NCBI GenBank assembly: GCA_049997955.1
Contig: JAEBDY010000010.1
Location: 1 to 64,000, forward strand
DNA length: 64,000 nucleotides
Direction: 5' to 3'
From: Umezawaea sp049997955
GTDB taxonomy: Bacteria; Actinomycetota; Actinomycetes; Mycobacteriales; Pseudonocardiaceae
The notes beneath the pieces are model-generated. The model saw nothing but the letters and a program-made list of their open reading frames with translations, searched no databases and was not told the origin of the DNA. Positions 61,201-64,000 of the stretch are shown here, one piece after another. The first letter of the stretch is position 1, and every line of letters starts with the position of its first letter. Made by a program: the position numbers and the translations under genes.

Positions 61201-64000
61201 GCCATGCGGCACGGGGAACTCCCGCGGTCGCTGCACGCGGGGACGCCCTCGACCAGGGTGGACTGGTCGGCGGGCGCGGTGTCCCTGCTGGCGGAGCGCC
61301 GACCGTGGCCCGCCGGTGACCGTCCGCGCCGCGCGGGCGTGTCCTCGTTCGGCATCGGCGGCACCAACGCGCACGTCATCCTGGAGGAGCCGCCGCACAC
61401 CGAGGCGGCACCGGCCCCGTCCGACCCGCTCGTCCCCCCGTTGCTGCTCTCGGCGCGCGACGAACCCGGTGTGCGGGCACAGGCCCGCGCCCTCGCGAGC
61501 CTGCTCGACCGCCGCCCGGAGGTCCCGCTCGCGGACGTGGGCTACTCGCTCGCGGTGGGCCGGGACTCCTTCGAGCACCGGGCCGCCGTGTCCACCGACG
61601 ACCCCGATCGGCTCAGGGCGGCGCTGCGCGCCCTCGCGGACGGCACCGCCCACCCCGATCTCAGCCGCGGCCGGGCCCAGCGCGGTGGGCTCGCGTTCCT
61701 GTTCACCGGCCAAGGCGCGCAGCGGGTCCACATGGGACAGCGGCTGGCCCAACGGTTCCCCGCGTTCCGCGCGGCCCACGAGCGGGTCTGCCGGGAACTG
61801 GACGCGCACCTGCCCTCGCCCCTGCGGGACGTCGGCCCGGACCTGCTGGACCGGACCGACTTCGCGCAGGCCGCGATCTTCGCCTTCGAGGTGGCGCTGT
61901 TCCGCCTGCTGGAGAGCTGGGGCGTCCGACCGGACGGCCTGGTCGGGCACTCGGTGGGCGAGGTGGCCGCGGCGCACGTGGCGGGCGTGCTGTCGCTGCC
62001 GGACGCGGTCCGACTGGTGGCCGCGCGGGGACGCCTCATGGCGAATCTCCCGCCGGGGGGCGCCATGATCGCGCTGGAGGCGTCGGCCGCCGAGGTCGAG
62101 CCGCTGGTGGAGCCCGTGGCGGACCGGGTGTCGCTCGCGGCGGTCAACGGGCCGTCGTCGGTGGTGGTCTCCGGTGCCGCCGACGCCGTCGCGCGGATCG
62201 CGGAGCACTTCGCCGACCGCCGCACGACGAGGCTGCGGGTCAGCCACGCGTTCCACTCCCCGCTCGTGCGGCCGATGCTTCCTGCCTTCCGCGCCGTGGC
62301 GGAAACCCTGACGTACCACCGCCCGACGATCCCGATCGTGTCCACCGTGGCCGGATCGGGGGACGTGGCGAGCGCGGACCACTGGGTCCGGCACGCCGTA
62401 GAGGCCGTGCGCTTCGACGACGCGATGACCGCCCTCACCGACGCGGGCGTCACGGCCTTCCTCGAAGTGGGGCCGGACGCGGTGCTCACCGCGCTGGCCG
62501 AGGAGCACGGCGTCGGGACGACGTGCGTCGCGGCCGTCCACGCGTCCCGCGCCGAGGACACCGGCCTGCTCGCCGCACTCGCGCGACTGCACGTCCGCGG
62601 GGTGCCGGTCGACTGGTCGGCGGTGCACGCGGACGGCGGCGGCCGCCGGTGCGACCTGCCCACCTATCCGTTCCACCGCACGCGGTACTGGCTCGACGCC
62701 CCCGCGTCCACGCCGACCGCGGGCGGCCACCCGTTCCTCCTGGCCCCGGTGACCGACGCCGACACGGGCCACGTCCGGCACTCCGGGGTGCTCTCCCCCG
62801 GTGCTCAGCCGTGGCTCGCCGAGCACGCCGTAGGCAGCACGGTCGTGGTGCCCGCGGCCGCGTTCGTCGACCTGGCGCTGGAGGCCGCGGGGGCACGGGG
62901 CGGCACGCGCCTGGACGAACTGCTCGTCCTCGCGCCGCTGACGCTCGCGGACGGCGAGACGCCGCAGGTCCAGGTCGTCGTCGGCGACCTGCACGACGAC
63001 CGGTACCCGTTCGACGTGTACGCCCGCGCCGACCCCTCCGCTCCGTGGACCAAGCACGTGACCGGCCTGATCTCCCGCGCCGGCCGCACGGCTCCACCGC
63101 GGTCGGAACCGTGGCCGCCGCCGGGTTCGCGGCCGGTCGACCTGACCGGCGGCTACGACCGGCTCGCCGCGCGCGGCCTGGGCTACGGCACGGCGTTCCG
63201 CGCCGTGACCGCGGTGTGGAGCCGGGGGGACGAGGTGTTCGCCGAGGCGAGCCTGCGGGACGGGGCGGCCGGGGCCTTCGGGATCCACCCCGTCCTGCTG
63301 GACGCCGCTCTGCACAGCGGACTGCTGGCAGGCGGGTCCGAGGATTCCGCGACCCCCGTGCCGTTCGCCTTCACCGGGGTGGAGTTGCACGCGACGCGGG
63401 CGACGGCCGTCCGGGTCCGGATCGCGCCCAGCGGACCGGACGCCCGCTCCGTCGAGCTGACCGACCGGGCGGGCCGCCCCGTCGTGACGATCGGGTCGCT
63501 GGCGACCCGGCCGATCGACGTCGCGACCGCCGCCGACGCGTCGGCGGGCCGGGCGGTGTACCGCGCGGACTGGGTGCCCGTGCCCCTGCCCGCGCCCGGT
63601 GCGGGCGGGTGGGCCGTGCTCGGCGAGGACACCCTGGGGCTCGCGGCGAGCCTGCCGAACGGCACGCCCGAGTCGGCCGCGCACGTGGTGCTGCCGGTCG
63701 CCCCGCGGCCGCGCCTCCATCCCGCCGAAGAGGCGCGGGAACTGGTGGGAGACGTCCTGCTGTCGCTGCGGCGGTGGATCGACTCCCCCGACTCGGCGTT
63801 CCGGGCCGACGCCCGCCTGGTCGTGGTGACCCGCAACGCCACGGCCGACGACCCCGACCTCGCGAGCGCCGCCGTGTGGGGCCTGGTGCGCTCCGCCCAG
63901 GCGGAGGACCCGCGGCGGATCGTCCTGGTCGACCTGGACGACTCCGACGCGTCGTCGGCGGCCCTCACCAGGGCGGTCGCGCTCGCCGAGCCGCAACTCG
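58231..64000 (+). CDS. Type I polyketide synthase loading protein (partial): AMP-ligase, ACP, KS, AT, DH, KR start
   Basis: The frame is open for 1923 codons from ATG 58231 to the window end. An acyl-AMP ligase fills residues 1 to about 510: TSGTTGRPQG (171-180), YGSTETCG (from 312), YRTGDLGR (from 390) and the catalytic Lys499 in ASGKPLRR. A carrier domain has Ser572 in GVTSLGVV. The KS (about 629-1050) has Cys800 in DTACSAS, His935 in EGHGTGT and His975 in NIGH, all active. The AT (about 1160-1460) has Ser1241 in GHSVGE and the HAFHS motif, which predict malonyl-CoA. The DH has HAVGSTVVVP and LLDAALHSG. KR begins near residue 1775. An activated carboxylic acid starter is therefore loaded by the ligase; its identity is not predictable here. 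Confidence 0.95.
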   Translation, partial: MADEALIRPLPEAMKAHAERDPDKEAFRDSRRGTTYGELLERTGRFAGHLAGLGVGRGERLAIYLDNRVEYAEVLLAGVRASVVGVPVNPSCTDAELGGLLDDCAAAVVVTDARRAAQVERMAADRPLLKIVFVGDGTTDRPRFEDLVAVEPAEPPRDDLGLDEPAWILHTSGTTGRPQGVVSTQRGALWSVAACYASELGLTAEDRLLWPLPMFHSFSHSLCVLGITAIGASARIVSEPALPATVLRLLAESSATVLAGVPTTYHRFLDVPADERPATPALRMCLTAGAPLTAELRAAAEDLLGTALHDCYGSTETCGMIAVQPSGGGRVEGACGPPLPGTRVRVVDPVSTVDVPPGDDGEIWVLGPGLMTGYHANPEATAKAVVDGWYRTGDLGRIGGHGQVVLSGRVDDVIIRGGENIRPAEVERLLLGLPGVRDAIVVGKAHPVLGEVPVAFVVPADGGLDPVAVRHACARALTEVKVPDEVLLVDEIPRTASGKPLRRVLVAGLAAANASGAAVAATRAAELSALTRSERTAVLRDLVQAETATACGWATPHDVPMHTAFTALGVTSLGVVTFAERVGTATGLRLSSSAIFDHPTPAAVVDHLNARLTGAVPHRAAARSRPTVDEPVAIVAMACRYPGGVTSADDLWRLVADEVDATGDLPSDRGWDLADLYDPDPDRIGRSYARRGGFLHDAADFDAGFFGISPREALATDPQQRILLEVAWEALENAGIAPTSLRGTDTGVFVGLMHSDYASRLSHHELESHLGIGSAGSVASGRIAYALGLTGPTLTVDTACSASLVALHLATKALRDGECSLALAGGVTVMSTPNPLISFSRQRALSPDGRCRSFSDDANGTGWAEGAGLLLLERLSDARRLGHPVLAVVRGSAVNSDGASNGLTAPSGDAQRELIRLALADAGLEPADVDVVEGHGTGTTLGDPIEVEALLDAYGQDREPDRPLWLGSLKSNIGHTQAAAGVGGIIKVVQAMRHGELPRSLHAGTPSTRVDWSAGAVSLLAERRPWPAGDRPRRAGVSSFGIGGTNAHVILEEPPHTEAAPAPSDPLVPPLLLSARDEPGVRAQARALASLLDRRPEVPLADVGYSLAVGRDSFEHRAAVSTDDPDRLRAALRALADGTAHPDLSRGRAQRGGLAFLFTGQGAQRVHMGQRLAQRFPAFRAAHERVCRELDAHLPSPLRDVGPDLLDRTDFAQAAIFAFEVALFRLLESWGVRPDGLVGHSVGEVAAAHVAGVLSLPDAVRLVAARGRLMANLPPGGAMIALEASAAEVEPLVEPVADRVSLAAVNGPSSVVVSGAADAVARIAEHFADRRTTRLRVSHAFHSPLVRPMLPAFRAVAETLTYHRPTIPIVSTVAGSGDVASADHWVRHAVEAVRFDDAMTALTDAGVTAFLEVGPDAVLTALAEEHGVGTTCVAAVHASRAEDTGLLAALARLHVRGVPVDWSAVHADGGGRRCDLPTYPFHRTRYWLDAPASTPTAGGHPFLLAPVTDADTGHVRHSGVLSPGAQPWLAEHAVGSTVVVPAAAFVDLALEAAGARGGTRLDELLVLAPLTLADGETPQVQVVVGDLHDDRYPFDVYARADPSAPWTKHVTGLISRAGRTAPPRSEPWPPPGSRPVDLTGGYDRLAARGLGYGTAFRAVTAVWSRGDEVFAEASLRDGAAGAFGIHPVLLDAALHSGLLAGGSEDSATPVPFAFTGVELHATRATAVRVRIAPSGPDARSVELTDRAGRPVVTIGSLATRPIDVATAADASAGRAVYRADWVPVPLPAPGAGGWAVLGEDTLGLAASLPNGTPESAAHVVLPVAPRPRLHPAEEARELVGDVLLSLRRWIDSPDSAFRADARLVVVTRNATADDPDLASAAVWGLVRSAQAEDPRRIVLVDLDDSDASSAALTRAVALAEPQL

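Noticed and set aside
58186..63996. A 1936-codon open frame on the minus strand
   Set aside because: It is the antisense shadow of the PKS gene. Its composition is Arg/Gly/Pro-rich with no domain, while the plus frame carries complete ligase, KS, AT and DH motifs.

Overview
The window comes from a high-GC actinomycete. It has GTG and TTG starts with GGAGG-type ribosome binding sites, an RGCVC-family protein, a CBM2-GH6 exocellulase, CebR-type operators, many LuxR-type two-component systems and a modular polyketide synthase. Gene content and codon use fit the Pseudonocardiales (Saccharothrix, Lentzea or Actinosynnema-like), but that placement is inference. No rRNA, tRNA or CRISPR array was found.

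Layout. 1-5.9 kb: the end of a transposase, then a minus-strand group of S4 RNA-binding protein, histidine kinase, response regulator, ABC ATPase and ABC-2 permease, and a serine hydrolase divergent from a TetR-type regulator. 6.6-13.1 kb: ADP-ribosylglycohydrolase, alpha-lytic-type protease, small secreted proteins, an FAD monooxygenase divergent from a Bcr/CflA exporter, and a nucleotidyl-cyclase-like protein ending in a RHIM-like motif. 13.2-20 kb: tandem-repeat DNA, a DHFR-like enzyme, a cellulase behind two perfect CebR-type operators, an SGNH hydrolase and prfC. 20-26 kb: RGCVC protein, DUF2306 membrane protein, a second two-component system and a large secreted alpha/beta hydrolase. 26.7-33.5 kb: a CBM32 glycosidase divergent from a DUF1996 protein, both with LacI-type operators; a short Clp-type AAA+ protein; and a TnpB element abutting its stop codon. 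34-37.8 kb: CocE/NonD hydrolase and a sugar isomerase/oxidoreductase pair.

37.8-44.4 kb is a zone of decay. It holds a frameshifted ABC exporter, a 5'-truncated SDR, and remnants of a glycosyltransferase, a 3-hydroxyacyl-CoA dehydrogenase, a PKS acyltransferase domain and an O-methyltransferase. An intact acyl carrier protein of the methoxymalonyl-ACP type survives among them. 44.5-57.9 kb is intact again: TetR-MMPL, an NDK-like protein, a heme/FAD reductase, a DUF6493-SWIM pair, a rhomboid-like protein, a VanY-like lipoprotein and furA-katG. From 58231 to the window end runs one open frame of at least 1923 codons, encoding a type I PKS loading protein (AMP-ligase, carrier, KS, AT, DH, start of KR).

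The least explained signals are three. First, an interspersed structured repeat occurs three times (13.6, 19.9 and 26.4 kb): a 25-nt core hairpin is invariant, its outer stem changes in sequence but stays paired, and each copy lies beside tandem-repeat DNA. Second, the cyclase-like protein carries a RHIM-like tail. Third, the decayed methoxymalonyl/PKS cassette has lost its partners but kept its ACP.
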